A DNA stretch of 64,000 nt from Candidatus Pedobacter colombiensis (GTDB taxonomy: Bacteria; Bacteroidota; Bacteroidia; Sphingobacteriales; Sphingobacteriaceae): NCBI GenBank assembly GCA_029202485.1, contig CP119313.1:5146001-5210000 (forward strand). The letters are read 5' to 3'. Each line of letters opens with the position of its first letter. Positions within the stretch are counted from its first letter, which is position 1. Both the position numbers and the translations under genes were made by a program. The notes beneath the pieces were generated by a model. That model saw only the letters and a program-made list of their open reading frames with translations, was not told where the DNA came from and did not search any database. Below are positions 1 to 8,704 of the stretch, piece after piece.

Positions 1-1
1 G

Positions 2-394
2 ATTGCTTTGCTGCCTGCTGTAGCGGAGGAATTTATGTTTAGGGGGGGGGTACAACGTGCACTGGGTCGTATGTCTAATAATCCACATATTGCTATCTGG
101 TTTACTGCTATCATATTCAGTGCTATCCACATGCAATTTTATGGATTTTTACCGCGTATGTTTTTGGGAGCTGCTTTTGGTTATCTTTATTTTTGGAGTG
201 GTAGTTTATGGTATGCCATAATTGGTCATTTTATAAATAATGGATATGCGGTATGTGTTGCATGGTATATGCAAAAAAACAATATACCTTTGTCCGAAAC
301 TGATAAAACAATGGATATTGCCTGGTATGGGTATATTATCAGTGCAATACTAACTTTTTTGCTGTTCCGATATTTTAAAAATAAAACTGAATGA
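2..394 (+). CDS. CPBP (Abi/CAAX-like) intramembrane metalloprotease, 5' truncated by the window edge
   Basis: The reading frame is open from the first bases of the window, so the N-terminal part of the gene lies outside. The visible part has the CPBP-family signature: EEFMFRG (EExxxR, catalytic Glu pair and Arg), then a His in SAIHMQF and a third motif GHFINN, all set in hydrophobic segments. Family members are integral-membrane proteases that process prenylated or other membrane proteins; the substrate here is unknown. The stop codon overlaps the start of cdsA (ATGA), so the two are translationally coupled. A run of nine G (42-50) encodes part of the catalytic motif. Confident on family, not on role. 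Confidence 0.85.
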   Translation: MALLPAVAEEFMFRGGVQRALGRMSNNPHIAIWFTAIIFSAIHMQFYGFLPRMFLGAAFGYLYFWSGSLWYAIIGHFINNGYAVCVAWYMQKNNIPLSETDKTMDIAWYGYIISAILTFLLFRYFKNKTE

Positions 395-1200
395 AAACGA
401 GGGCGATAACTGCTTTTTTCTTTACTATAGTGATGCTGGGCTCCATCTTTTTAGGGGGCTATACTTTTACTTTTTTTTATCTGATTTTGAGTCTTGCAGC
501 CCTATTCGAGTTTTTTAATATGATTAAAACTGCAGGTATCAAACCACATAGAAATATGGCGTTGTTTGTGGCTGCATTAATATTCTTATCGACAGCTGGC
601 TACCACTTCCTGCAGTTCGAAGCGAAGTTTTTGTTGCTGATTGTGCCTTTAATTTTCTGTATATTTATCAGTGAATTATATAAAAAGGAAAAGATGCCTT
701 TTTCTAATATTTCGTACACATTTGTTGGCTTTATTTACGTTACAGTACCTTTTTGCTTTTTTTATTCTTTAGGGTTTATACAAAATCAGGGTGAATATAA
801 TTATCACCTGCCCTTATCCTTTTTGCTGATGTTGTGGGGCAGTGATACGGGTCAATATCTTTTTGGTGTTAAATTCGGCAAAACCCGTTTATTTGAGCGC
901 CATTCACCTAAAAAATCATGGGAAGGCTTTTTAGGCGGAGTGTTTACCAGTGTGGTGGTTTCTTATGTGATTTCTTTATTCTTTACAGAGATCAGTCCAT
1001 TGGTATTTGGTGGAATGGCAGTATTGATCGTTTCCTTTGGTACGTTGGGAGACCTGGTAGAGTCAATGCTTAAACGCAGCCTTAATGTAAAAGATTCAGG
1101 CAATATATTACCGGGCCATGGAGGCTTTTTAGATCGCTTTGACGGGCTTTTAATTGCCGCACCGATAGTTTATACTTATCTGTACCTAATTCTTAATTAG
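391..1200 (+). CDS. cdsA: Phosphatidate cytidylyltransferase
   Basis: Makes CDP-diacylglycerol from phosphatidic acid and CTP, the branch point of phospholipid synthesis, at the inner membrane. The 269-residue protein is polytopic and carries the CdsA signature near residues 224-250 (SMLKR..., KDSG, then PGHGGFLDRFD with the metal-binding Asp residues). The length is normal for the family. It overlaps the upstream CPBP protease by 4 bp and converges on a small DUF3820 gene, overlapping its stop by 4 bp. The psd gene for the later phosphatidylethanolamine step lies elsewhere in this window (19.7 kb). Confidence 0.95.
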   Translation: MKTRAITAFFFTIVMLGSIFLGGYTFTFFYLILSLAALFEFFNMIKTAGIKPHRNMALFVAALIFLSTAGYHFLQFEAKFLLLIVPLIFCIFISELYKKEKMPFSNISYTFVGFIYVTVPFCFFYSLGFIQNQGEYNYHLPLSFLLMLWGSDTGQYLFGVKFGKTRLFERHSPKKSWEGFLGGVFTSVVVSYVISLFFTEISPLVFGGMAVLIVSFGTLGDLVESMLKRSLNVKDSGNILPGHGGFLDRFDGLLIAAPIVYTYLYLILN

Positions 1201-1415
1201 TACCTTTTTTTCTTTAAAGGCTCTAATAAGTATTCTAGTCCGTTTAATTTAATTTCATAAAGAGTGGCGATCATTTCGCCCAGTTTGCCCGGTGGAAATC
1301 CCTCCTGATGAAACCAGACCAGGTAAGATTCGGGCAAATCGCAGATGATACGGCCTTTGTACTTTCCAAAAGGCATTTGCATGGTAACCAGGTCTTGTAA
1401 TAGCTGTGGATTCAT
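1197..1415 (-). CDS. DUF3820 family small protein
   Basis: A 72-residue protein with the DUF3820 core MPFGKYKG followed by an LPESYLVWF segment. The fold is related to a region found in some exonuclease-associated and virulence-factor proteins; the biochemical role is not established. It lies just downstream of mfd on the same strand (9 bp gap), so it is probably co-transcribed with that repair gene, a suggestive but unproven link to DNA metabolism. The stop overlaps the cdsA stop on the opposite strand. Confidence 0.75.
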   Translation of the reverse strand: MNPQLLQDLVTMQMPFGKYKGRIICDLPESYLVWFHQEGFPPGKLGEMIATLYEIKLNGLEYLLEPLKKKRY

Positions 1416-1424
1416 TTTAATTGT

Positions 1425-4400
1425 TTAATTGACTACCATTTCCAGCATTTCTACAGCCTCATCAACGGTATTCAGATTGTCAAAGGCAATACGCAATGAA
1501 TCTTTAACCTCTTTAAGGTTGCATAAACGGGGATGGATTTGTGCAAAATGCAGTATTTTATTGAACATTATTGAATCAAAAAATGTCGATTGTTTATCGG
1601 TAATGAAATAACCACGCAAAATTCCTTTTTTAAAGCTCAGTTTTTCGAATGCTAATTTTTTGGCTACCCATTGTAGCCTCAACACATTTAACATGGTTTT
1701 TACGGGCTTTGGAACAGGTCCAAAACGGTCTTTTAAGGAAAGCTCAAAAGCTTTTAATTGCGTTTCATCTTCAATTTTAGAAAGCTCTGTATACAGGTTA
1801 TATCTTTCGGTGATATTGGTTACATAATCATCAGGGATATAGAGTTCCAGATCGGTATCCACCTGGGTAAAATTAACAAATGGGCGTAAAGGTTCATCTT
1901 TAAATAGATCTTTAAACTCATCTGTTTTTAGCTCCTGAATGGCTTCATCCAAAATCTTGTGATACATTTCGAAACCTATTTCGGCAATAAAGCCACTTTG
2001 CTCTGCACCTAAGAGGTTTCCACTGCCCCGGATATCCAAATCCCTCATCGCAATATTAAAACCGCTCCCAAGGTCTGAAAACTCTTCAATAGCGCTAAGA
2101 CGTTTACGTGCTTCGGAAGTAAGGGTTGACAATGGTGGACTTAACAAATAGCAGAAGGCTTTTTTGTTGGAGCGTCCTACCCTGCCCCGCATTTGGTGCA
2201 AATCGCTTAAGCCAAACATGTGTGCATGGTTGATGATAATGGTATTGGCATTTGGAATGTCCAAACCAGCCTCAATAATGGTTGTGGCCACTAATACATC
2301 CTTTTCTCCATTGATGAAATCAAGCATTACATCTTCCAGCTGATCGCCATCTAACTGACCGTGAGCGATACCTATGCGCGCTTTTGGCACTAAGGTTTTG
2401 ATCAGTCCACCCAGTTGTGGTAAATCATTAACGCGGTTATGGATAAAGAATACCTGCCCACCCCTGTCTAACTCAAATTGAACAGCTTCCTGGATCAATT
2501 TATCATTAAAGACGTGAAGTTCGGTATTTACAGCCTGTCTGTTTGGTGGAGGTGTACTCATAATGGACAAATCGCGTGCACCCATCAAAGAGAAATGTAA
2601 AGTACGTGGTATTGGCGTTGCAGTAAGGGTTAGCGTATCTACATTTACACGTAAAGCCCTTAATTTTTCTTTGGATGTTACGCCAAACTTCTGCTCCTCA
2701 TCAATTATCATGATACCCAGATCTTTGAACTTTACGTCTTTGCTCAATAAACGGTGTGTGCCGATTATGATATCAACCTTCCCTTCGGCTACTTTGGCCA
2801 GGGTTTCTTTAATCTGTTTATTGGTTTTAAAACGGTTGATGTAATCGACAGTACAAGGAAAATCTTTTAAACGACCTGAAAAGGTTTTAAAATGTTGTAG
2901 GGCCAAAATGGTGGTTGGCACCAGTACAGCGGCCTGTTTACCATTTGCAACAGCTTTAAAGGCTGCTCGTATGGCAATTTCTGTTTTGCCAAAGCCAACA
3001 TCACCACATACCAGCCTATCCATAGGATGTGGAGCTTCCATATCCTTTTTTACGTCACTGGTTGCTTTTTCCTGATCCGGGGTATCTTCATAAATAAATG
3101 AAGCTTCTAATTCGGTTTCCAGGTATCCATCCGGACTAAAGGCGGTTCCTACCTGCGATTTTCTTAAGGCATACAGCTTAATCAGATCGCGGGCAATGTC
3201 TTTAACTTTTTTTTTAGTTGTCTTTTTAAGCTTGTCCCAGGCTTCTGTGCCTAGTTTATTCATTTTTGGCGCTGTGCCATCTTTGCCGCTATATTTAGCA
3301 ATGCGGTTTAAGGAGTTGATATTTACATACAAGAGATCGTTGTCGGCATAAACCAGTCTGATCATCTCCTGAGTTTTACCATTTACTTCTACTTTTTCTA
3401 AACCGGCATATTTACCAATACCATGGTCTATATGAGTTACAAAATCTCCGGGTTTAAGATCTCTCAACTCTTTTAGTGTAATGGCCTGACTGCGCTGATA
3501 GCCCCTTTTAAGCTTGTATTTGTAAAATCGGTCGAATATCTGGTGGTCAGTATAAAAAGCAAGTTTTTGCTGGCCATCTATAAAACCTTCTCTTAGCGGA
3601 ATGTTTACCGGTGTAAACTTGGCCGTTTTATCAATATCGTCTAATATGGCATATAAACGCTCTGTTTGTTTTGTCGAAGAGCTAAATATAAAGTTATGTA
3701 TGCCTTGTTTTTCGTTCTCTTTAAGGTTATGTATCAGTAGGTTAAAATCCTTGTTGAAGGAAGGCTGAGGCTTGGTTTCGAATTGAAAAATATGTTCTGT
3801 TTTATAGAAAAACTGCTTTCCAAACTCAACTAATGCGAAATCCTGGAACATATCCCCCATCATTTTCTCGTCCGTAAAAGCAAATTTAGGATCTATCCAA
3901 TCCTGGTTTTCCTGTTTTTCTTTTGCAGGAAGGGCCTTCCAAAGCTCAACAGCTTTTTTATGCCCGCTTTTAACAATATCTAAGGTGAATTCTACATCTT
4001 TAAACCATAGCTGGGTATCTTTTTCTATATAATCCAGTATACTGATGTTGTTTTCTGTGAGGTATTTAGATTGAACATTTGGGATAATGGTCAATGTTTT
4101 TACATCTTCAACAGAAAGCTGACTCTCTATTTCAAAAGTACGTATGCTCTCTACAATATCGCCAAAAAATTCTATGCGGTAAGGGAGGTCATGGGAGAAG
4201 GAGAAAATGTCTACAATACCTCCACGGATAGAAAACTGTCCCGGTTCGTATACAAAATCAGTCCTGTTAAAATCATGATCGAATAAAAACTCGTTGATGA
4301 AATCTATACCCAATTTGGCATTTAAGCTGATCTCCAGTGTATTTTTTTCAAGCACATTGCGGTCTATTACCTTTTCAGCAATAGCTTCGGGGTAGGAAAC

Positions 4401-4766
4401 CACAATCTTTCCATATTCCGAATGGTGGTTTAGTTCATTTAAAACTTCTGCCCTTGCCAGTACGTTGGCTGTATCTACCTGTGTAAAATCGAATGCTTTA
4501 CGGAAGGAAGAGGGGAAAAGCAACACCTCTATATCGAGTATGCTTTCCAGATCGGCGAGGAAATAAGAAGCTTCTTCCCGGTCTGGGAGTATAAATAACT
4601 GCGGCTTATGTAAAAGAAAATAAGTAGCCACTGCAATTGTTGCATCGGCAGAACCCACTAAGCCTTTAAGCTGAAGTTTGGTGCTTTTGCCCGCGTTAAG
4701 GGCTTTTGCCAATTCTACAATGCGCTCATCTGTTTTGTATCTGTTGATCAGGTCGCGAATGTTCAC
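1425..4766 (-). CDS. mfd: Transcription-repair coupling factor Mfd
   Basis: ATP-dependent translocase that removes stalled RNA polymerase from DNA and recruits UvrA. The 1113-residue protein has the full layout: an N-terminal UvrB-like region, an RNA-polymerase-interaction module starting near residue 439 (PGDFVTHIDHGIGKYAGLE), a helicase domain with Walker A GDVGFGKTE near 590, a DEEQ box near 690 and TATPIPRTL, then the C-terminal D7 domain. The chosen start is a GTG (4764-4766); a TAnnTTTG promoter element sits only 4 bp upstream of it, so little or no leader is expected. The small DUF3820 gene follows in the same direction. Confidence 0.97.
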   Translation of the reverse strand: MNIRDLINRYKTDERIVELAKALNAGKSTKLQLKGLVGSADATIAVATYFLLHKPQLFILPDREEASYFLADLESILDIEVLLFPSSFRKAFDFTQVDTANVLARAEVLNELNHHSEYGKIVVSYPEAIAEKVIDRNVLEKNTLEISLNAKLGIDFINEFLFDHDFNRTDFVYEPGQFSIRGGIVDIFSFSHDLPYRIEFFGDIVESIRTFEIESQLSVEDVKTLTIIPNVQSKYLTENNISILDYIEKDTQLWFKDVEFTLDIVKSGHKKAVELWKALPAKEKQENQDWIDPKFAFTDEKMMGDMFQDFALVEFGKQFFYKTEHIFQFETKPQPSFNKDFNLLIHNLKENEKQGIHNFIFSSSTKQTERLYAILDDIDKTAKFTPVNIPLREGFIDGQQKLAFYTDHQIFDRFYKYKLKRGYQRSQAITLKELRDLKPGDFVTHIDHGIGKYAGLEKVEVNGKTQEMIRLVYADNDLLYVNINSLNRIAKYSGKDGTAPKMNKLGTEAWDKLKKTTKKKVKDIARDLIKLYALRKSQVGTAFSPDGYLETELEASFIYEDTPDQEKATSDVKKDMEAPHPMDRLVCGDVGFGKTEIAIRAAFKAVANGKQAAVLVPTTILALQHFKTFSGRLKDFPCTVDYINRFKTNKQIKETLAKVAEGKVDIIIGTHRLLSKDVKFKDLGIMIIDEEQKFGVTSKEKLRALRVNVDTLTLTATPIPRTLHFSLMGARDLSIMSTPPPNRQAVNTELHVFNDKLIQEAVQFELDRGGQVFFIHNRVNDLPQLGGLIKTLVPKARIGIAHGQLDGDQLEDVMLDFINGEKDVLVATTIIEAGLDIPNANTIIINHAHMFGLSDLHQMRGRVGRSNKKAFCYLLSPPLSTLTSEARKRLSAIEEFSDLGSGFNIAMRDLDIRGSGNLLGAEQSGFIAEIGFEMYHKILDEAIQELKTDEFKDLFKDEPLRPFVNFTQVDTDLELYIPDDYVTNITERYNLYTELSKIEDETQLKAFELSLKDRFGPVPKPVKTMLNVLRLQWVAKKLAFEKLSFKKGILRGYFITDKQSTFFDSIMFNKILHFAQIHPRLCNLKEVKDSLRIAFDNLNTVDEAVEMLEMVVN

Positions 4767-4770
4767 CTTG

Positions 4771-4778
4771 CAAAGGTA
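4771..4778 (-). promoter_or_regulatory. -7 promoter element (TACCTTTG) of mfd
   Basis: On the minus strand this is an exact match to the Bacteroidota -7 consensus TAnnTTTG, ending 4 nt before the GTG start of mfd. A TTTG that could act as -33 element lies at 4808-4805, with a 26-nt spacer, longer than usual. The position predicts a leaderless or nearly leaderless mRNA. Confidence 0.5.
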
Positions 4779-4933
4779 AGGTTTATGGTGGGCTTTAAAT
4801 GTAACAAAGTTTCAACCGAGTGATCTAAAGTTAAAAAGGGCTAATGTTCATGATAATTTATGCACATCCCGGTGTTTTGGAGCTTGTTTTAAGTAGAAGT
4901 GTATACCTTTAACAACTTGATAAGTTTTGTAAG

Positions 4934-5263
4934 ATGAAAATAATAAAAGGTTTGCCTTTTGAATTGATCTTTTGGATAACAGCTTTGCTTTTATTGGGTA
5001 CAGCTGATGTGCATGATCATAGCGGAGCCCATTTTACACTTTGCCCATTAGCGAATATGGGTCTAACATGGTGTCCTGGATGTGGGATAGGACGTTCTAT
5101 TGCTCATTTATTGCAGGGCAATTTTGGGGAAAGCTTTAAACAACACTGGTTTGGATTGCCCGCTCTACTGATTTTATGCAGTAGAATAGTGACTTTAATT
5201 AAATTGAATTTGAAAAGTAGTAGAATATTGAACTTAAAGAATAAGGAGGAAGGATATGTTTGA
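4934..5263 (+). CDS. DUF2752 domain membrane protein
   Basis: A 109-residue protein with an N-terminal membrane segment, a central Cys-rich motif CPLANMGLTWCPGCGIGR typical of DUF2752, and a second membrane segment near the C-terminus. DUF2752 has no assigned reaction; the CPGCG motif suggests metal binding or redox chemistry but this is inference. The 3' end overlaps the next gene (TM2 protein) by 8 bp. A TAAGTTTTG sequence, one base longer than the -7 consensus, ends 4 nt before the start codon. Confidence 0.8.
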   Translation: MKIIKGLPFELIFWITALLLLGTADVHDHSGAHFTLCPLANMGLTWCPGCGIGRSIAHLLQGNFGESFKQHWFGLPALLILCSRIVTLIKLNLKSSRILNLKNKEEGYV

Positions 5264-5615
5264 TTCACCATTTATGTCGCTGCCAGGCATTACACCGCAG
5301 GAATATACGTATTTGCAAAGTGCAACTACCGGATTTAGTGAACAACAGTTGAGAGGGTTTTTAATGATTTACAGTAGCAAAAGAAGAAATCCTGATGATA
5401 TGATTTTGTATTGTATACTTGGTTTTTTTGTACCGGGATTACCACGCTTTTTAGTAAACCAGATCGGAATGGGTGTATTGTACTTTTTTACGGTTGGTTT
5501 GTGCTTTATTGGTACGATCATTGACTTGATTAACCATAAAAGTCTGGCCTCCGAGTATAACCAGCGTATGGTTTTCGAAAGCCTGCAAATGGTAAAAATG
5601 GGATTTAATAATTAA
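5256..5615 (+). CDS. TM2 domain-containing membrane protein
   Basis: A 119-residue protein. The C-terminal half has two predicted membrane helices around GLPRF and GTIIDLI, the pattern of the TM2 domain (a short helical hairpin with an Arg-Phe motif and Asp in the second helix). It overlaps DUF2752 by 8 bp, and the pair is likely one operon. Function unknown; the N-terminal part (residues 1-45) is soluble and has no recognisable motif. Confidence 0.75.
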   Translation: MFDSPFMSLPGITPQEYTYLQSATTGFSEQQLRGFLMIYSSKRRNPDDMILYCILGFFVPGLPRFLVNQIGMGVLYFFTVGLCFIGTIIDLINHKSLASEYNQRMVFESLQMVKMGFNN

Positions 5616-5638
5616 AATCTATCGTATATTTACGGAAT

Positions 5639-6736
5639 ATGAGGTTGTCGGGTTTAATAAAGCATTTGGAGGCATTTGCGCCTTTAAATTACCAGGAGGA
5701 TTACGATAATTCGGGCTTGATAGTTGGAGATCCGAATGAGGAGATAAAGGGGGCTCTGGTTGCTTTAGACTGTATAGAGAGTGTCATAGATGAGGCCATT
5801 TTGCACAATTGCAACCTGATTATCACCCATCATCCTATTGTTTTTAAAGGGCTGAAAAAGATTACCGGCAAAACTTATGTGGAGCGTGTAGTGCTAAAAG
5901 CTATAAAAAATAACATTGCTTTGTATGCTATACATACGAATCTGGATCATGTACAGCATGGTGTAAATGGGGTAATTAGCAGCAGACTAGGCTTAAAAAA
6001 CACAAAAATACTTAGTCCTAAGGGATCTCTTTTAAAAAAGCTGGTTACGTTTTGTCCGGTTGCACAGGCAGACATTGTAAGAGAAGCACTGTTTGCCGCA
6101 GGAGCAGGGGATATTTCGAATTACAGTGAATGTAGTTTTAATACGGAGGGATATGGGACCTTTAAAGGGGATGAGGATACAAATCCTTTTGTGGGTGAAC
6201 CAGGTGTATTGCATCAGGAGCGAGAGGTGAGACTGGAGACTATTTTTAAGGTTCAGGATGAGCGGAAAGTATTGTTGGCCTTGTTAGAGCATCATCCATA
6301 CGAAGAGGTTGCATACGACATTTATCCGTTGGATAATAAACTGCAAACAGTCGGAGCGGGGATGATTGGTTGGCTGGAAGAAGCGCTTGAGGGCTCGGAG
6401 TTTTTAAGACTGGTAAAGCATAATATGGATGCAACTGTGATTCGACATACTCGTTTGTTGCCTAAAAAGATTAGAAAAGTAGCCGTTTGTGGCGGATCTG
6501 GAAGCTTTTTGCTGAAAGAAGCTATCGCCGCAGGTGCAGATGCTTTTGTTACGGCAGATTTTAAATACCATGAGTTTTTTGATGCAGATGAAAAAATAGT
6601 GATCGCAGATATCGGACACTTTGAAAGTGAACAATTTACATCTGATTTGTTGATAGATATTATTCAAGAAAAATTTCCTAACTTTGCAATCCGTTTAACG
6701 GAGCATAACACAAACCCCATAAATTATTTCATTTAA
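5639..6736 (+). CDS. Nif3-like dinuclear metal centre protein (NGG1p-interacting factor 3 family)
   Basis: A 365-residue member of the Nif3/YbgI/YqfO family, hexameric proteins with a two-metal site. The N-terminal half contains ITHHPIVFKG (metal-ligand His pair near residue 62) and NLDHVQHGVN; the C-terminal half contains GHFESEQF, which supplies the remaining ligands. The length shows that it has the central PII-like insertion of the long subfamily. The cellular role is uncertain; some homologues are annotated as GTP cyclohydrolase 1 type 2. It is coupled to the following zinc-ribbon gene by a 1-nt TAATG overlap, a pairing seen in many phyla. A near match to the -7 element (TATATTTA, 5625-5632) precedes it. 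Confidence 0.93.
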   Translation: MRLSGLIKHLEAFAPLNYQEDYDNSGLIVGDPNEEIKGALVALDCIESVIDEAILHNCNLIITHHPIVFKGLKKITGKTYVERVVLKAIKNNIALYAIHTNLDHVQHGVNGVISSRLGLKNTKILSPKGSLLKKLVTFCPVAQADIVREALFAAGAGDISNYSECSFNTEGYGTFKGDEDTNPFVGEPGVLHQEREVRLETIFKVQDERKVLLALLEHHPYEEVAYDIYPLDNKLQTVGAGMIGWLEEALEGSEFLRLVKHNMDATVIRHTRLLPKKIRKVAVCGGSGSFLLKEAIAAGADAFVTADFKYHEFFDADEKIVIADIGHFESEQFTSDLLIDIIQEKFPNFAIRLTEHNTNPINYFI

Positions 6737-7479
6737 TGGAACAAACTGTAGAGCAAAAGCTAAAAGCTTTATACGAATTACAAACCCTGCATACTCAGAT
6801 TGATAAAATACGTCAGATTCGTGGTGAATTGCCAATGGAAGTTGCCGATTTAGAAGATGATGTTGCAGGCCTGGAAACACGTATACAAAAATTCAAAGGC
6901 GAATTGGATGATACTGAAGATGCCATTGTAACACGTAAAAATATGATCAAGGATGCTCAAAACCTGATCAAAAAATATGAGACTCAATTAAAAGATGTTA
7001 AAAACAACCGTGAGTACGATGCCTTAACTAAAGAGGTTGAAATACAGACGCTTGAAATTCAGGTTTGTGAGAAGAAGATCAGAGAATTCGGATTCGATAT
7101 TACTCAAAAAACTGAGATTTATGATAAAGCCCTTGCTGATTTAGAGTCAAGAAGAAAAGATCTTGAGCTTAAGAAAGGAGAGCTGGAAACTATTACTGCT
7201 GAAACGGAGAAAGATGAGCAAGGCTTACTTAAAAAAGCAGAGAAAGCAGAAACTTTAATCGATGAGCGCCTTTTAGTAGCTTATAACAGATTGAGAAAAA
7301 ATGCTAATAATGGTTTAGCTGTAGTAACGATCGACCGTGATTCATGCTCAGGATGCTTCAACCAGATTCCTCCTCAACGTCAGTTGGATATTCGTCAACG
7401 TAAAAAAATCATCGTTTGCGAGCATTGCGGAAGGATTTTAGTGGATGAAGCACTTACTCAGGAAGTGGCGCCGGTTTAA
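6736..7479 (+). CDS. Coiled-coil protein with C4-type zinc ribbon (CT398-like)
   Basis: A 247-residue protein. Residues about 10-180 are charged heptad-rich helix predicted to form a long antiparallel coiled coil; the C-terminus has two CxxC knuckles (C204/C207 in CSGC and C228/C231 in CEHC) that form a zinc ribbon. Homologues, including chlamydial CT398, are implicated as nucleic-acid or protein scaffolds; the exact role is unsettled. The start overlaps the Nif3 stop by 1 nt, so the proteins are probably made in fixed ratio. A strong terminator follows. Confidence 0.88.
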   Translation: MEQTVEQKLKALYELQTLHTQIDKIRQIRGELPMEVADLEDDVAGLETRIQKFKGELDDTEDAIVTRKNMIKDAQNLIKKYETQLKDVKNNREYDALTKEVEIQTLEIQVCEKKIREFGFDITQKTEIYDKALADLESRRKDLELKKGELETITAETEKDEQGLLKKAEKAETLIDERLLVAYNRLRKNANNGLAVVTIDRDSCSGCFNQIPPQRQLDIRQRKKIIVCEHCGRILVDEALTQEVAPV

Positions 7480-7498
7480 AACCAGCTATAAGGAATAG

Positions 7499-7531
7499 AA
7501 AAGGGTCAGAAATATTTTCTGACCCTTTTTT
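7499..7531. terminator. Bidirectional intrinsic terminator
   Basis: A 14-bp perfect stem (AAAAGGGTCAGAAA paired with its complement) with a 3-nt loop, A-rich on one side and T-rich on the other. It separates the convergent zinc-ribbon and KAS III-like genes and can end transcription from both sides. Confidence 0.9.
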
Positions 7532-7566
7532 GTATTTTAAATTTACGGTTATACGTAAAGAATAGA

Positions 7567-8649
7567 CTAGAACCGGTAAACAAAGGCATTGATGTGCATA
7601 CCAGCACCTACCGAAGTAAATAAAGCGTACTCTCCTTTATTCACTTTATAGCCCTCAACCAAGCCTTTTCTTACCAGATCGAGTAGCGTAGGGATTGTGG
7701 CTACCGAGCTGTTTCCAAGCCAGGAAATCGTCATTGGCACTAAATTTTTAGGAACAGTATCCAGATCATAAAGCTTAAATAGTCGTTTCATGATAGCTGC
7801 GTCCATTTTTCCATTAGCCTGATGAATAAAAACGGTTTTAATGTCCTTTATGCTAATGCCGGCTTTATCTATAGCCATTTTTACAACCTGAGGGACATTT
7901 GTTACAGCGAACTCATAAAGCTTTCGTCCATTCATTTTTAGATAGGCATTGCCGCTTTTTTCGTCCGGGTTGTTACTTTTCCCCATCACCAATAAGGAAC
8001 CGTGGCTAATGGCATGTGTTTGTGTTTTATGGGCAATAATGCCCAGTGGTTCATCACTATCCTGAGCTTCGAAAATTACTGCAGCAGCACCATCTGCAAA
8101 GATCATACTATCGCGGTCGTGTGCATCGATAATTCTGGAAAGTGTTTCTGCACCGATCACCATTACACGTTTGGCATCGCCGCTTTGGATGAGGTAATTG
8201 GCTTGAATGGCCCCTTGTACCCAGCCTGGACAACCAAAAATAATATCATAGGCAACACAATCCGGGTTTTCTATTTGCAGTGCTTGCTTAATTTTAGCGG
8301 CGAGAGATGGAAGAATATCCATACGGTTGCTGCCAATTTTTACATCGCCGAAATTGTGGCAAAATATAATGTGGTCAAGACTTTCTTTATCGATATTGGC
8401 GTCGTCAATTGCTCTTTGTGCTGCAATTGCAGCAATATTACTACTTACCTGATCGTCATCAATATAGCGACGCTCATTAATTTCTGTAATTTCTGAGAAT
8501 TTGCTGATTATTTCACTGTTTTCTTTGTCAAGCTTAGTGCCATTGTCGTAAAACGAGGCATTTAAAAAGGCATTTCCTGAGATAACATTTTGTGGAATAT
8601 AGCTTCCGGTACCCGTAATAACTGAGTTTAAGTTTGTTTTAATGCCCAT
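7567..8649 (-). CDS. 3-oxoacyl-ACP synthase III-like (FabH family) ketosynthase
   Basis: A 360-residue thiolase-fold condensing enzyme. The catalytic triad can be read: Cys in IFGCPGW (near residue 138), His in FIHQAN (near 275) and Asn in WLGNSS (near 311). FabH-type enzymes start fatty-acid chains from acyl-CoA and malonyl-ACP; divergent members make secondary metabolites or special starter units. The protein is longer than E. coli FabH (about 317) and is not next to fabD/fabG/acpP/plsX, so it may be a second, specialised KAS III. It is followed by no co-directional gene and may be monocistronic. Confidence 0.85.
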   Translation of the reverse strand: MGIKTNLNSVITGTGSYIPQNVISGNAFLNASFYDNGTKLDKENSEIISKFSEITEINERRYIDDDQVSSNIAAIAAQRAIDDANIDKESLDHIIFCHNFGDVKIGSNRMDILPSLAAKIKQALQIENPDCVAYDIIFGCPGWVQGAIQANYLIQSGDAKRVMVIGAETLSRIIDAHDRDSMIFADGAAAVIFEAQDSDEPLGIIAHKTQTHAISHGSLLVMGKSNNPDEKSGNAYLKMNGRKLYEFAVTNVPQVVKMAIDKAGISIKDIKTVFIHQANGKMDAAIMKRLFKLYDLDTVPKNLVPMTISWLGNSSVATIPTLLDLVRKGLVEGYKVNKGEYALFTSVGAGMHINAFVYRF

Positions 8650-8704
8650 TTTGAACCATATACTGTTTTGGTGTACAGTATAAAATTAGAATAAATATAT
8701 TAGA

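Noticed and set aside
8002..8496. 164-residue frame antisense to the KAS III-like gene
   Set aside because: Lies wholly within a gene with an intact catalytic triad on the other strand; no independent evidence.
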